Source: a virus. From it: a DNA stretch of 53,918 nt. The position numbers and the translations under genes were made by a program. The DNA is taken from positions 1 to 53,918 of IMG/VR virus record IMGVR_UViG_3300047554_000854; one strand, written 5' to 3'. This document shows, one piece after another, positions 36,392 through 44,329 of the stretch (position 1 is the first letter of the stretch; each line of letters starts with the position of its first letter). The notes beneath the pieces are model-generated. The model had not been told where the DNA came from and ran no database searches. It worked only from the letters and a program-made list of their open reading frames with translations.

Positions 36392-36603
36392 TCATTTGCT
36401 TCCTAATGACTTGACTAGTCATCACTAATCATTTGCTTCCTAATGAAAGTCATTTGCTTCCTAACGAAAGTCATTTGTATCCTAATGATTAGTGGCGAGT
36501 GAAAAAACGAATACTAATCGTTCGTATCCAAACGATAATCGTTCGTATCCAAACGAAAACTAGGTCATTCGTATCCAAACGAAAGTCATTCGTATCCTAA
36601 TGA
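36392..36603 (+). repeat. Array of eight 18-bp iterons, mostly 21 bp apart
   Basis: Repeat unit resembles TCATTYGYWTCCWAAYGA, imperfectly palindromic. Copies start at 36392, 36429, 36450, 36471, 36518, 36539, 36565 and 36586. Examples: TCATTTGCTTCCTAATGA (36392, 36429), TCGTTCGTATCCAAACGA (36518, 36539), TCATTCGTATCCTAATGA (36586). Four of the seven spacings are exactly 21 bp. The outer arms covary (TCATT/AATGA versus TCGTT/AACGA). A copy of the 15-bp intergenic repeat (reverse, 36501-36514) sits between the two halves. It looks like an origin-type iteron array or a cooperative operator. Confidence 0.85.
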
Positions 36604-36723
36604 CCCCGACCCCGAAACAAATCGGCCGAAGTGCTCGTAGAGACGGAGCCGTCTCACCCGTCAAAAGCAGTTGACGTTAAGGTATCAATTTTTTAGCACA
36701 GTAGAGCCGCTATCCGTGCTAGT
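36604..36723. promoter_or_regulatory. Region between iterons and the late module
   Basis: Contains GAGACGG-AG-CCGTCTC (near 36637-36652), a perfect dyad, and TTGACG near 36672. TATCCG (36711-36716) may act as a -10 for a leaderless start at 36724. Confidence 0.45.
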
Positions 36724-37236
36724 ATGTACCTTATGGAGAGAAGACCCGCAAGGAAACAGCCCCTTCCACCAAAGGAAGCCGCTTACCTAAATACCCTCAA
36801 CCAGGACGACCTCATGGCTCGCGCCTACGAACTTTACAATGCAGGCTGGACGCTGCAGGCCATTGGGGATGCGCTTGAGCCGCCACGCCCACGCTCAACT
36901 GTGCGTTCCTGGCTGCTGCGTTATCAGCTTCCCGTAGACGCAAGTAAGCCCAGCAAAATCCCGTCACCTCTCTATAAGACTCACCAGGATGGCTACCAGA
37001 AGAAGAAGCACTCCCCAGGTATCCAGCCAGACGAGTTGGCTCTTATTCAGGAACTTGCTCCGCTTGCCCGCACCTATCGAGCCAAGATGTCTACGAACTC
37101 GACTGCAGCTGTGGCAAACGACCAGCTGACTGCTATCTGCGTCCGCCTACACGCTACTGGCGTCACCACATCCGAACTTGCAAAAGCCGCTGGAGTGACG
37201 TATCGTGCTATGGTGAAGCGTCTAGGAAAACGCTAG
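36724..37236 (+). CDS. Double helix-turn-helix DNA-binding protein
   Basis: 170 residues. N-terminal HTH: ARAYELYNAGWTLQAIGDAL followed by RSTVRSWLLRY. C-terminal HTH: GVTTSELAKAAGVTYRAMVK. Between them a linker includes ELAPLARTYRAK. The same two-HTH plan with a similar linker (ELQPYAQQVR) occurs in the 39107 product, so they are probably paralogues. It begins the late side of the iteron array, so it could bind it or activate late genes. Start uncertain between ATG 36724 and 36733. Confidence 0.65.
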   Translation: MYLMERRPARKQPLPPKEAAYLNTLNQDDLMARAYELYNAGWTLQAIGDALEPPRPRSTVRSWLLRYQLPVDASKPSKIPSPLYKTHQDGYQKKKHSPGIQPDELALIQELAPLARTYRAKMSTNSTAAVANDQLTAICVRLHATGVTTSELAKAAGVTYRAMVKRLGKR

Positions 37237-37406
37237 ATTTGACACAAACCCCGTGAGGGTGTGCTAGGCTTTTAAGTGGAGAGCATATCGACCACTAAAA
37301 GGTAGGTATGCTCTTTCGCATAACCAACACAACTGAAAAGTGAAAGCAACAAGTCAACCAAGACAAAACGCGACCAAGTACTAACGCAAGGAAAGGTAGG
37401 TCGAAT
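37237..37406 (+). promoter_or_regulatory. Promoter and leader with dyad
   Basis: TTGACA near 37239-37244 and a TGCTAGGCT -10-like element about 18-20 bp downstream. A GAGCATA/TATGCTC inverted repeat follows (about 37280-37313), ending in TTTC. It may be an attenuator or operator for the hydrolase gene. Confidence 0.5.
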
Positions 37407-38033
37407 ATGAAATGGCTAATTGGAATAGTCACCGCATCGGTGGTAATGCTTCCAGGGTGTGTAACCCCGACAGCATCTGCCGCTAATGTTCAGTTTGTAG
37501 TTGCCAAAGAGAAGGCTCCGAAAAATATTCAGAGCTTTGTCTTTGGAGGTGAGACAGTTACAAACGACTCGTATGTTGTCTCAGCTGAGATTGCAAAGGC
37601 AAGAATGCTAAAGCAAGCAAAGCTGACCAGCAACGCCAAGAGAGTAAGTAAAGCTGTAAAGGCTCTACTGAACTCTCAGAGAAAGCACCGAACATGGTAT
37701 GCCTTCTCAGGTTCTAGCCCACGAGGCTGGGACTGCTCAGGATTGGTCCTCTGGACCTACCAGCAGATTGGCGTAGAGTTGCCCCACAGGGCATCTGAGC
37801 AAGGCGAACTTGGTAGAAAGGTCAACACCAAAAATGGTGAGAAGCCTAAATACGGAGACATCGTCGTGTTCAAATACAAAGGTTCTTCTTCGGCGTACCA
37901 CGTCGGAATCTACCTGAGTAAGGATAAGATGATGCACGCTCCTCGACCAGGGTCTAGCACCAGGGTTGAGTCCATCAGAACTTTTGGTGGAAACTACAGC
38001 AAAGTGTCGTACATCCGAGTTCTAGAGAACTGA
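37407..38033 (+). CDS. Secreted NlpC/P60 cell-wall hydrolase
   Basis: 208 residues. The N-terminus is a signal peptide (MKWLIGIVTASVVMLPGC). LPGC ending at C18 could be a lipobox, though Pro is atypical; a signal peptidase I site near ASA-AN is the alternative. Residues about 85-208 are an NlpC/P60 domain with Cys110 (WDCSGL), His165 (YHVGIYL) and His177, so the triad is complete. It would cleave peptide cross-links in peptidoglycan. Possible roles are endolysin, superinfection control or wall remodelling. It is followed by small membrane proteins, which suits a lysis cassette. AAGGTAGG lies upstream of ATG 37407. Confidence 0.8.
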   Translation: MKWLIGIVTASVVMLPGCVTPTASAANVQFVVAKEKAPKNIQSFVFGGETVTNDSYVVSAEIAKARMLKQAKLTSNAKRVSKAVKALLNSQRKHRTWYAFSGSSPRGWDCSGLVLWTYQQIGVELPHRASEQGELGRKVNTKNGEKPKYGDIVVFKYKGSSSAYHVGIYLSKDKMMHAPRPGSSTRVESIRTFGGNYSKVSYIRVLEN

Positions 38034-38087
38034 CGAATACGCAACTAAACAAAGTCCTGGGCCATGACTAAAAACTGGCCCACTTTC

Positions 38088-38117
38088 TTGCACATTGCTA
38101 ACTTTACCCTGTAGGAT
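38088..38117 (+). promoter_or_regulatory. Promoter with leaderless start
   Basis: TTGCAC (38088-38093), 18 bp, TAGGAT (38112-38117), six bases before ATG 38124. Confidence 0.65.
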
Positions 38118-38123
38118 GTAAAC

Positions 38124-38390
38124 ATGACAGAATACACATGGGCTCTCGTAGCCGCACTTATTGCAACCACCGTTGGCGTCTCTCTAGTCGCCATCCGACA
38201 GACCAAGCGTCTAGTCGCCCTTAAGAAAGAGAAAGCACACTCGGACGCACTAGCTCGCCTAGCCGAGAAAGAGCTTGCTCTAGCAAAGCACCGCGAAGCA
38301 GCCAAGAAGGCTCTGAACGACACTAAGCAGAAGCCAAAGCAGGCACCTCTCCTTGGCGTAGTCGAACCTAAGAAGAAAGGCACCAAGTAA
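38124..38390 (+). CDS. Membrane-anchored coiled-coil protein
   Basis: 88 residues. One transmembrane helix (about 7-24) is followed by a long charged helix (LVALKKEKAHSDALARLAEK) and a basic tail. N-out/C-in topology with a cytoplasmic coiled coil is likely. This is the shape of some phage holin-associated or spanin-like accessory proteins, but the family is not recognised. Its stop overlaps the next start (TAATG). Confidence 0.6.
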   Translation: MTEYTWALVAALIATTVGVSLVAIRQTKRLVALKKEKAHSDALARLAEKELALAKHREAAKKALNDTKQKPKQAPLLGVVEPKKKGTK

Positions 38391-38554
38391 TGACCCGCTT
38401 CATCACCTTCCTACGTTCCCTCATCTGGACCTCGGTCTTCTCGGTCGCAGCGGTTCTAGTAGCAACACTACTTGCGCTGACCAACTTCAACCCAACCGTT
38501 CCAATCACGTTAGCCATCTCAGCAGTAGCTCTGGCTATTCTTTCTAAGGACTAA
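38390..38554 (+). CDS. 54-residue two-span membrane protein
   Basis: Two hydrophobic segments (about 9-31 and 38-51). It starts inside a TAATG junction with the upstream coiled-coil gene. Size and topology fit a small holin; no direct evidence. Confidence 0.55.
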   Translation: MTRFITFLRSLIWTSVFSVAAVLVATLLALTNFNPTVPITLAISAVALAILSKD

Positions 38555-38558
38555 CCCC

Positions 38559-38723
38559 ATGCTTGACGCATTGCTAACAACGGCTACCTGGATTGGACTT
38601 ACAGTCTTAGGTACGGCTGTCATCTTCATTCTTGCGATGGTTGCCGCCTTTGTTGCCACCATCTTTGGTGCAGACAAAGCCGATGGATTCGACTTCTACA
38701 AAGGAGACCTAGACGATGACTAG
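38559..38723 (+). CDS. 54-residue single-span membrane protein
   Basis: One long hydrophobic segment (about 9-37) and an acidic C-terminus (GFDFYKGDLDDD). It starts four bases after the previous stop and overlaps the next gene by eight bases, so the three membrane genes form one operon. Possible holin component or envelope modifier. Confidence 0.55.
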   Translation: MLDALLTTATWIGLTVLGTAVIFILAMVAAFVATIFGADKADGFDFYKGDLDDD

Positions 38724-38985
38724 TTCTATCAACTTGATTGTCCACAGCGCGGAAGAGTTCCGAGCAGCTCTGCCAGAAAGCGGATTGTTCGACATGTACG
38801 ACTGCGCGATGCAGATGGAAGTTCCGACAGACGCTCCTGTTCAGGAAATTGAAGAAATGACCAAGACTCTGCAGTCTTTCATTCACGTAACTGACGTTGA
38901 GGTCATTCCAGTTCCAGACAGCCTCGGTCAGTATTACATCTCGATTGTGGAGACTCCATTTTCAAAGAGAAAACCTAAATCCTAG
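38716..38985 (+). CDS. Small hypothetical protein
   Basis: 89 residues, soluble, ferredoxin-like alternation of strands and helices (INLIVHSAEEFRAAL, then TDVEVIPVPD and YYISIVE). It overlaps the preceding membrane gene. No family recognised. Confidence 0.55.
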   Translation: MTSSINLIVHSAEEFRAALPESGLFDMYDCAMQMEVPTDAPVQEIEEMTKTLQSFIHVTDVEVIPVPDSLGQYYISIVETPFSKRKPKS

Positions 38986-39042
38986 AACGACCCCTTTTCG
39001 AAAAATCCGAAAAAAATTTTTTCAAAAAATTTCGTTCCAGAC

Positions 39043-39071
39043 TTGCGCTTAGCAAATCTACCTCATACACT
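39043..39071 (+). promoter_or_regulatory. Promoter of the packaging/head module
   Basis: TTGCGC (39043-39048), 17 bp, TACACT (39066-39071). An A/T-rich tract at 39001-39034, made of A-runs and T-runs, lies just upstream and could act as an UP element. Confidence 0.65.
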
Positions 39072-39106
39072 GGAAACATAACGACGCCCTACAAGGAGAA
39101 AAAGAC

Positions 39107-39658
39107 ATGCCTACCCCATACATCAAGAAGCACCAGGTTCTACCTCAGAACGTTAAGGAAGCCTTCAGCTCAATTCTTGACACCGAGACTAGAGACGAAT
39201 ACATCCGCTCACTACGCAAGGCAGACTGGACTCTAGAATCCATCGCTGCAGCTGCGGAACTTACTCGCGAGCGTGTTCGCCAGATTAGCCTCAGCCCGTC
39301 AACCTCGGAACTACCTGAAGACTTCAGCGTTCCAACCCCACCGCTAAAGCCAGAGCGTCCAAAGCCTGTTTACATCGAGCCAAGCCCAGAGACTCTAGCC
39401 CGACTACTCGAGCTACAGCCTTACGCTCAGCAGGTCCGCTCTAACGGAACCAAGTACCGCGCCGAGGCAGAAGAGTACACAGCACTGCTCAACCACGCTC
39501 ACGTCAACGAGGGTGTAACTCTGTACCGCCTAGCAAAGCGTCTCGGTGTTACTCACGGTGCTCTACGCTTCCGCCTTGTACGCTACGGCTACAAGACTCC
39601 AGTAAACGCAACCTCTAAGGTTTACACCCGCATTCTTGACGAGAACCGAGCACGATAA
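39107..39658 (+). CDS. Double helix-turn-helix protein upstream of terminase
   Basis: 183 residues. N-terminal HTH (RSLRKADWTLESIAAAAELT, then RERVRQI), proline-rich linker, then a helical unit with ELQPYAQQVR and a C-terminal HTH (VTLYRLAKRLGVTHGALRFR). It shares its plan with the 36724 product. Its position two genes before the large terminase makes it a second candidate for a small-terminase or pac/cos-binding role; a late regulator is the alternative. CAAGGAGAAAAAG lies upstream. Confidence 0.65.
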   Translation: MPTPYIKKHQVLPQNVKEAFSSILDTETRDEYIRSLRKADWTLESIAAAAELTRERVRQISLSPSTSELPEDFSVPTPPLKPERPKPVYIEPSPETLARLLELQPYAQQVRSNGTKYRAEAEEYTALLNHAHVNEGVTLYRLAKRLGVTHGALRFRLVRYGYKTPVNATSKVYTRILDENRAR

Positions 39659-39921
39659 TGAGCGAAGAACTTACTACTCAAGAAGCCCGCGAAAAGGGTA
39701 TCGGCTACAACTTCACAGTCAAGGACCAGGCAGACGGCTACCGCAAGGATGACACGTTGTGGTTTGGAACCTGCACTTCCTGCGGAGAACGTGTTGTTAA
39801 CTCGCTCCGCGACGGCAAGTGGATGCACGAAGAAATCATTGAAGCCGAATACCACCCAGATGGTCAGCTCTTCACAAAGAAGACTCGCCAGCTAGATTAC
39901 TGCCCAACATCGGAGGTGTAA
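39658..39921 (+). CDS. Small zinc-binding hypothetical protein
   Basis: 87 residues. CTSCGERV plus a later C near the end suggest a zinc site. Starts in a TAATG overlap with the HTH gene. Its C-terminus is followed by the terminase start 35 bases later. No family recognised. Confidence 0.6.
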   Translation: MSEELTTQEAREKGIGYNFTVKDQADGYRKDDTLWFGTCTSCGERVVNSLRDGKWMHEEIIEAEYHPDGQLFTKKTRQLDYCPTSEV

Positions 39922-39956
39922 ATCTACGTCCTACAAAAGAGGACTAGAATATACCT

Positions 39957-41345
39957 ATGGGTAAATCAATCATGGAGCAGCTTGCTCTCCTCTCGCCAGA
40001 AGAGCAGGCTGAAGCTCTACGCGGTATGGACCCAGACCAACTCCTGTGGGACTGGTCTGTATGGGGTCGCCCAGAACAACAGGCTCCCGAAGGTGACTGG
40101 AACGTATGGCTCGTACTTGCGGGTCGTGGTTTTGGTAAAACCCGTCTTGCATCTGAGTGGGTTCGCGAACAAGCTAAATACACAAATACGGGCCAACGCC
40201 GTTTCGGTCTAGTTGCCCGTACCGCTGGTGACGTGCGTGACGTTATCGTTGAAGGTGAATCTGGAATCCTTAACGTTACGCCTCCTAGCGAGCGTCCGCT
40301 CTACGAGCCGTCTAAGCGACGCCTAACCTGGCCCAACGGAAACGTAGCCTCTCTCTTTACCGCTGACGAGCCTGACTCGCTCCGTGGTCCTCAGTTCACT
40401 CACGCCTGGGGCGATGAGATTGCAGCCTGGCGACAGACTCCTGACGCTGCAGGTATGACCGCGTTCGACAACTTGCGTGTTGGTACTCGTCTAGGAGCCA
40501 ACCCTAAAATTCTTGTTACCACCACCCCGAAACGAACTCCACTGCTTTACAAGCTCATTGAAGAGTCGAAAGGTGGTGGCGTTGCAATCACCCGTGGTTC
40601 GACCATGGACAACGCTGGTAACCTTTCTGGCGCATACCTCGACACAATGCTTGGCGTTTACGAGGGAACCTCTCTCGCCCGCCAGGAACTTTATGGTGAA
40701 ATGCTCGAGGCCATGGAAGGCGCAATGTGGACGGAAGAGCTTATCGAGCGTAGCCGTCACTCGTACATGCCTCAGAGTGCTCCGATGCGTGTAATCGGCG
40801 TTGACCCTAGCGTTGCCGAAAACCCACGAGACGAATGTGGAATTGTTGTTGTTGGCTCGACTTCGGAGTACGACCTCTACAAGCGTCAAGCCTGGGTTTT
40901 GGAGGACGCATCGGTTCTCGGCTCGCCAGACGTTTGGGCACGCAAAGTTGTTGAGATGGCTCGTAAGTGGGGTTGCCCTGTTGTAGCCGAAGTAAACCAG
41001 GGTGGAGCCTTGGTTCGAAACGCCATCAACACAATCGACCCAACCATCAAGGTTCTTGAAGTCCACTCAAAGCAGGGTAAGCAGCTCCGCGCTGAGCCAA
41101 TCACCATGGCATATGAGCAAGACCGCGTTCACCACGTTGGAAAGAGCATGGTTGACCTCGAAACTCAGATGATTACGTGGATTCCAGGCGAGGGAAAGTC
41201 TCCAGACCGCGTCGACGCACTGGTTCACGCCCTCACTGCACTACTTATTAAGCCTCCAGCAGGCTTCTCGGGCGGAAAAATCCGTGCTAGAAGCCTTGCT
41301 GCACGCCGTTTACCAGGTTCTAGCTCAACTTTTAGGGTTCGATAG
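39957..41345 (+). CDS. terL: Terminase large subunit
   Basis: 462 residues. ATPase domain: GRGFGKT (56-62) as Walker A, HAWGDE (149-154) as Walker B with catalytic E154, then ILVTTTPKR as the coupling motif. Nuclease domain: GVDPSV with the first metal aspartate, VVAEVNQGG in the middle, and PDRVDALVHALTALL with the last acidic residue. This is the phage packaging motor that cuts and pumps DNA into the prohead. Length is normal for the family. Start uncertain: ATG 39957 has no ribosome site but follows a TAGAAT element; ATG 39972 is the alternative. Confidence 0.92.
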   Translation: MGKSIMEQLALLSPEEQAEALRGMDPDQLLWDWSVWGRPEQQAPEGDWNVWLVLAGRGFGKTRLASEWVREQAKYTNTGQRRFGLVARTAGDVRDVIVEGESGILNVTPPSERPLYEPSKRRLTWPNGNVASLFTADEPDSLRGPQFTHAWGDEIAAWRQTPDAAGMTAFDNLRVGTRLGANPKILVTTTPKRTPLLYKLIEESKGGGVAITRGSTMDNAGNLSGAYLDTMLGVYEGTSLARQELYGEMLEAMEGAMWTEELIERSRHSYMPQSAPMRVIGVDPSVAENPRDECGIVVVGSTSEYDLYKRQAWVLEDASVLGSPDVWARKVVEMARKWGCPVVAEVNQGGALVRNAINTIDPTIKVLEVHSKQGKQLRAEPITMAYEQDRVHHVGKSMVDLETQMITWIPGEGKSPDRVDALVHALTALLIKPPAGFSGGKIRARSLAARRLPGSSSTFRVR

Positions 41346-41346
41346 C

Positions 41347-41706
41347 ATGAAAATCATCAAAGATTTGTTTCCTTGCCACGTTGTAGCCGTTGCTGCGGGC
41401 ATTTTTGACGACCCAAGAGACATTACGAGCTACCAACCGAGCCCAGAAGGCACTTATGTTGGAAAAACACGCGTAGTTTTGACCGATGAAGCCATTGTTA
41501 TCGCTGTTGACGGGGCTACAGGCCCTGTTGTTGCCTTCCAAGAGCGTTATGTTGACTACTTTGCCGCCGAAAAAGACACCGAAGACAGCCATGTCATCAC
41601 AAAATCGGGCAAAATGATTGCTTTTAAGAAGGATACGAGCTGCGGATGTGGCTCAAGGCTCCGTTCTTGGCACGCTTACAACACTTTGACTGCGCTAGGA
41701 TACTAA
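41347..41706 (+). CDS. Hypothetical protein between terminase and portal
   Basis: 119 residues, mostly beta, ending with SCGCGSRLRSWHAYNTL, a small cysteine/histidine cluster resembling the family of short phage proteins with a C-G-C-G-S-R-L motif. ATG 41347 lies one base after the terminase stop. Co-transcribed with the head genes. Confidence 0.6.
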   Translation: MKIIKDLFPCHVVAVAAGIFDDPRDITSYQPSPEGTYVGKTRVVLTDEAIVIAVDGATGPVVAFQERYVDYFAAEKDTEDSHVITKSGKMIAFKKDTSCGCGSRLRSWHAYNTLTALGY

Positions 41707-41707
41707 T

Positions 41708-41995
41708 ATGCCTATCGACGCCCTAAATTTCCTAATTCTTGCGCTTGCCATCTTCAGATTGACCCGTTTGGTTACAACTGACACGATTTTTAACGAATTG
41801 CGGGAGAAAATCTGGAACAAGTTTCCTCCTAACCGAATCAACATCGGTTATTTGATTACTTGCGACTGGTGTACAAGTATTTGGGTGGCCGCTGGCTACG
41901 TTCCACTCGCTCTCCTCTTTCCACAAGTGGTTTTTGTGGTATCATTAGTTCTAGCAACCTCCGCCGTTGTTGGAATCTTAGCCGCACGATTCTAA
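41708..41995 (+). CDS. DUF1360 membrane protein
   Basis: 95 residues. FRLTRLVTTDTIFNELRE and GYLITCDWCTSIWVA are the conserved segments of DUF1360, including the CxxC. Two or three membrane helices are likely. The family is frequent in actinophage head modules and in spore-formers; its role is unknown. Starts one base after the previous stop. Confidence 0.8.
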   Translation: MPIDALNFLILALAIFRLTRLVTTDTIFNELREKIWNKFPPNRINIGYLITCDWCTSIWVAAGYVPLALLFPQVVFVVSLVLATSAVVGILAARF

Positions 41996-42028
41996 TGAGT
42001 CGTTCCGTTATCGAAGACAGGACCCACC

Positions 42029-43834
42029 TTGGGAATTTTTAAACGTGATGGTGGCAATCAGCCGCGCAAGCAATCACCTAACGGCGTTCGTGCTACCAGC
42101 CCTGGCATGAGACCTACTCAGCCTCCTGTATTTCGCGATTCTTTTGGAATTGTCTACGCTACCCCTGCTGCTTTCAACGAACCACGCCCTCTAACTGCTG
42201 CTGCAGCTCAAATTAAGATTGGCGACCAGGGCGAGGCCCTAATTTTCAAGTCTCGACGTCAATCGGCGTCTTCTGCATGGCAGAAGGAGGCTTGGGAGTA
42301 CTACGACGCGATTGGAGAAATCAAATATGCGTTTAACCTCGTTGCTTCAGTTGTATCACGTATCCGACTCTATGCTGCTAGCGTTGATGACCCAGCAGAG
42401 GCTCCTGTTACGGTACGTAAATCAGAGGTAGTCAAGCCAGAGCTTGCTGCCGCAGCTGAGCGAGCCCTTGCTCGCCTAGATAGTGCCTACGGAGGCCAGT
42501 CAGGTTTGCTCAAAGACTGTGCTCTAAACCTTCAGGTTACTGGCGAGTGCTATCTTGTTCAGGTTCCAGAGCGTATTGGCTCTGGCTTGCCTGAGTCTTG
42601 GGATATCCGCTCGACTGACGAGCTTCAGGTTGATGCCAAGGGTAACTACATCATTAACCCACGCCGCGAGGTTGGTAATGGTGGAGCCAGCATCATGTCT
42701 GGTGGTGGCGCAGAGGTCATCAGACTCCCTAAGGACGCTTTTATCGGCCGTATGTGGAAAGCACACCCACGCTACTCCCAGGAGTCTGACAGCTCGCTAC
42801 GTGGCCTCCTAGACCTATGTGCGGAGCTCTTGCTCCTCAACCGCACCTTCCGTGCGACCGCCCGCTCTCGCCTCAACGCTGGTGCTCTTTACTTGCCAGA
42901 CGGCCTCTCGGTTGCAGCTACCGCTGACCCTGACTACCCTTACGACGAAGAGGGAAACTACAACGAGCAGTACAACGCTGAAGAGGCTGCTGACGATTTC
43001 GAAGACCAGCTCATCGATGCGATGACCACTCCTATCAAGGACGAGGACTCGGCATCTGCAGTTGTTCCACTTATCATCCGTGGTCCTGCTGAACTTGGCG
43101 ACAAGATTAAGCAGTTCAAGTTTGAGCGTTCATTCGACCCTGCTCTAGCCGAGCGTTCAGAGCGTGTCCTAGAACGCATCATGCAGGGCCTAGACGTTCC
43201 TAAGGACATCGTTTCGGGTCTGGCTAACGTCAAGTACTCAAATGCCCTCCAGATTGACGAGAGCCTCTACAAGGCCCACATTGAGCCACTGATGTTGCTC
43301 ATTGCTGACGCCATCACAGTTGTCTACTTGCGCCCATACCTTATCGCCAACGGCTATCCAGAGGCAGAGGTAAACCGCCTTGTTATCTGGTACGACCCAA
43401 GCCAGGTTGCTACTCGCAACGACCGCGCTGCAGACGCAGACGCAGGCTTCAACAACATGGCGGTATCCTACGAAACTTGGAGACGTGCTCACGGCTTCTC
43501 GGACCAGGACGCTCCTACTCCTATGGAGTTGGCTCTTCGTCTTGTAATCAATAAGGGTGCTATCACCCCTGAACTTACCGAAGCAATGCTTGGTGCTGTT
43601 GCTCCAGAAATCATGGAGAAGATTAAGGGCATCCAGCAGGCTAACTCGGTAGCACCAGTTCCGCCAGAGGTCGAGGCAGCTCTCGCCCAGGCGGCTCCAA
43701 CTGGACCAATTAACCCAACCGAATCAGCGGAAGGTCAGGAAGTTACCGCACCCGAGGGACTTCTAGCTGAGCCATCTGCCGCTCCAACCGAGGCTGCTCC
43801 TCCAGGGCTAGCCGAACCAACCCCTGAAGGATAA
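42029..43834 (+). CDS. Portal protein
   Basis: 601 residues. It matches the actinophage portal type: a basic N-terminus, WEYYDAIGEIKYAFNLVASV, then a long mixed region with GECYLVQVPERIG, DSSLRGLLDLCAELLLLNRT, and a helical C-terminal part with LDVPKDIVSGLANVKYSNAL. The C-terminal 80 residues are Pro/Ala/Glu-rich. The protein forms the dodecameric ring through which DNA passes. The start is TTG 42029 with AGGA upstream; no in-frame ATG lies nearby. Its position after terminase supports the call. Confidence 0.85.
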   Translation: MGIFKRDGGNQPRKQSPNGVRATSPGMRPTQPPVFRDSFGIVYATPAAFNEPRPLTAAAAQIKIGDQGEALIFKSRRQSASSAWQKEAWEYYDAIGEIKYAFNLVASVVSRIRLYAASVDDPAEAPVTVRKSEVVKPELAAAAERALARLDSAYGGQSGLLKDCALNLQVTGECYLVQVPERIGSGLPESWDIRSTDELQVDAKGNYIINPRREVGNGGASIMSGGGAEVIRLPKDAFIGRMWKAHPRYSQESDSSLRGLLDLCAELLLLNRTFRATARSRLNAGALYLPDGLSVAATADPDYPYDEEGNYNEQYNAEEAADDFEDQLIDAMTTPIKDEDSASAVVPLIIRGPAELGDKIKQFKFERSFDPALAERSERVLERIMQGLDVPKDIVSGLANVKYSNALQIDESLYKAHIEPLMLLIADAITVVYLRPYLIANGYPEAEVNRLVIWYDPSQVATRNDRAADADAGFNNMAVSYETWRRAHGFSDQDAPTPMELALRLVINKGAITPELTEAMLGAVAPEIMEKIKGIQQANSVAPVPPEVEAALAQAAPTGPINPTESAEGQEVTAPEGLLAEPSAAPTEAAPPGLAEPTPEG

Positions 43835-43836
43835 CC

Positions 43837-44319
43837 ATGCACGACCTAAACAACCCAATGGCAATGAAGGGCAGCCCAGCACTAGCTCAGTCGCTGGCTA
43901 AGTTCCTTGCGTCTACCGTTGTACTCAAGTTCACCGCTCACGGCTTCCACTGGAACGTCAAGGGCAAAGACTTCCGCGAGATGCACGACTTCTTTGGCGA
44001 CATCTACGAGGACCTAGAAGGCTCGCTAGACGCTATTGGCGAGAACATCCTTAAGCTCGGCTACGACGCACCTTACATGCTGACTGACTTCCTAGAGCTT
44101 TCGTGCATCGAGCCATGCGACCGCATCTCTGACGGCGACCACCACAAGATGCTGCAGCGTCTACACGCTGACAACCACAAGCTACTCAAGGAAGCCTTCG
44201 AGGCTTTCAAGATTGCTAGCGACTGCAACGAGCAGGGCATTGCTGACTTCCTAGCTGGACGCATTGACATGCTTCAGAAGTGGAACTGGCAGCTCTCGGC
44301 AACACTCAACATCCAGTAG
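43837..44319 (+). CDS. dps: Dps-like ferritin
   Basis: 160 residues. The Dps signature is plain: KFTAHGFHWNVKGKDFREMH followed by DFFGDIYEDLEGSLDAIGE. Ferroxidase ligands H38, H50, D54, D65 and E69 occupy the family spacing, so the iron-binding site looks intact. Dps forms 12-subunit shells that oxidise iron with peroxide and can bind DNA. The N-terminus is short and not strongly basic, so DNA binding is less certain. It sits two bases after portal and before virion candidates, so the product might be packaged or protect DNA during assembly. Confidence 0.9.
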   Translation: MHDLNNPMAMKGSPALAQSLAKFLASTVVLKFTAHGFHWNVKGKDFREMHDFFGDIYEDLEGSLDAIGENILKLGYDAPYMLTDFLELSCIEPCDRISDGDHHKMLQRLHADNHKLLKEAFEAFKIASDCNEQGIADFLAGRIDMLQKWNWQLSATLNIQ

Positions 44320-44329
44320 AAGGTAACTC

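Larger units (their letters stand above)
10070..36514. repeat. Dispersed 15-bp intergenic repeat GTATTCGTTTTTTCC, about 41 copies here
   Basis: Forward copies start at 10070, 12294, 12931, 14357, 15032, 16006, 16564, 16992, 17861, 18545, 19049, 19456, 20051, 21050, 21403, 21923, 22716, 23170, 23782, 24210, 24502, 24857, 25338, 26540, 27582, 28090, 28651, 29192, 29586, 30602, 31033, 31916, 32366, 32905, 33835 and 35106. Reverse copies start at 20621, 25875, 26986, 31440 and 36501, in addition to the tandem pair at 5717 and 5742. Nearly all are exact over 14-15 bases. Each lies between a terminator and the next promoter, usually followed by GACACG. None occurs inside a confident gene or in the late module. 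Confidence 0.95.

Noticed and set aside
36392-36603. CRISPR array interpretation of the spaced repeats
   Set aside because: Spacers are only about 3 to 29 bases, the repeat is 18 bp, and no cas genes are present.
40491-41066. A 191-codon minus-strand ORF opposite terL
   Set aside because: It overlaps the terminase nuclease domain, has no ribosome site, and no minus-strand promoter is visible.
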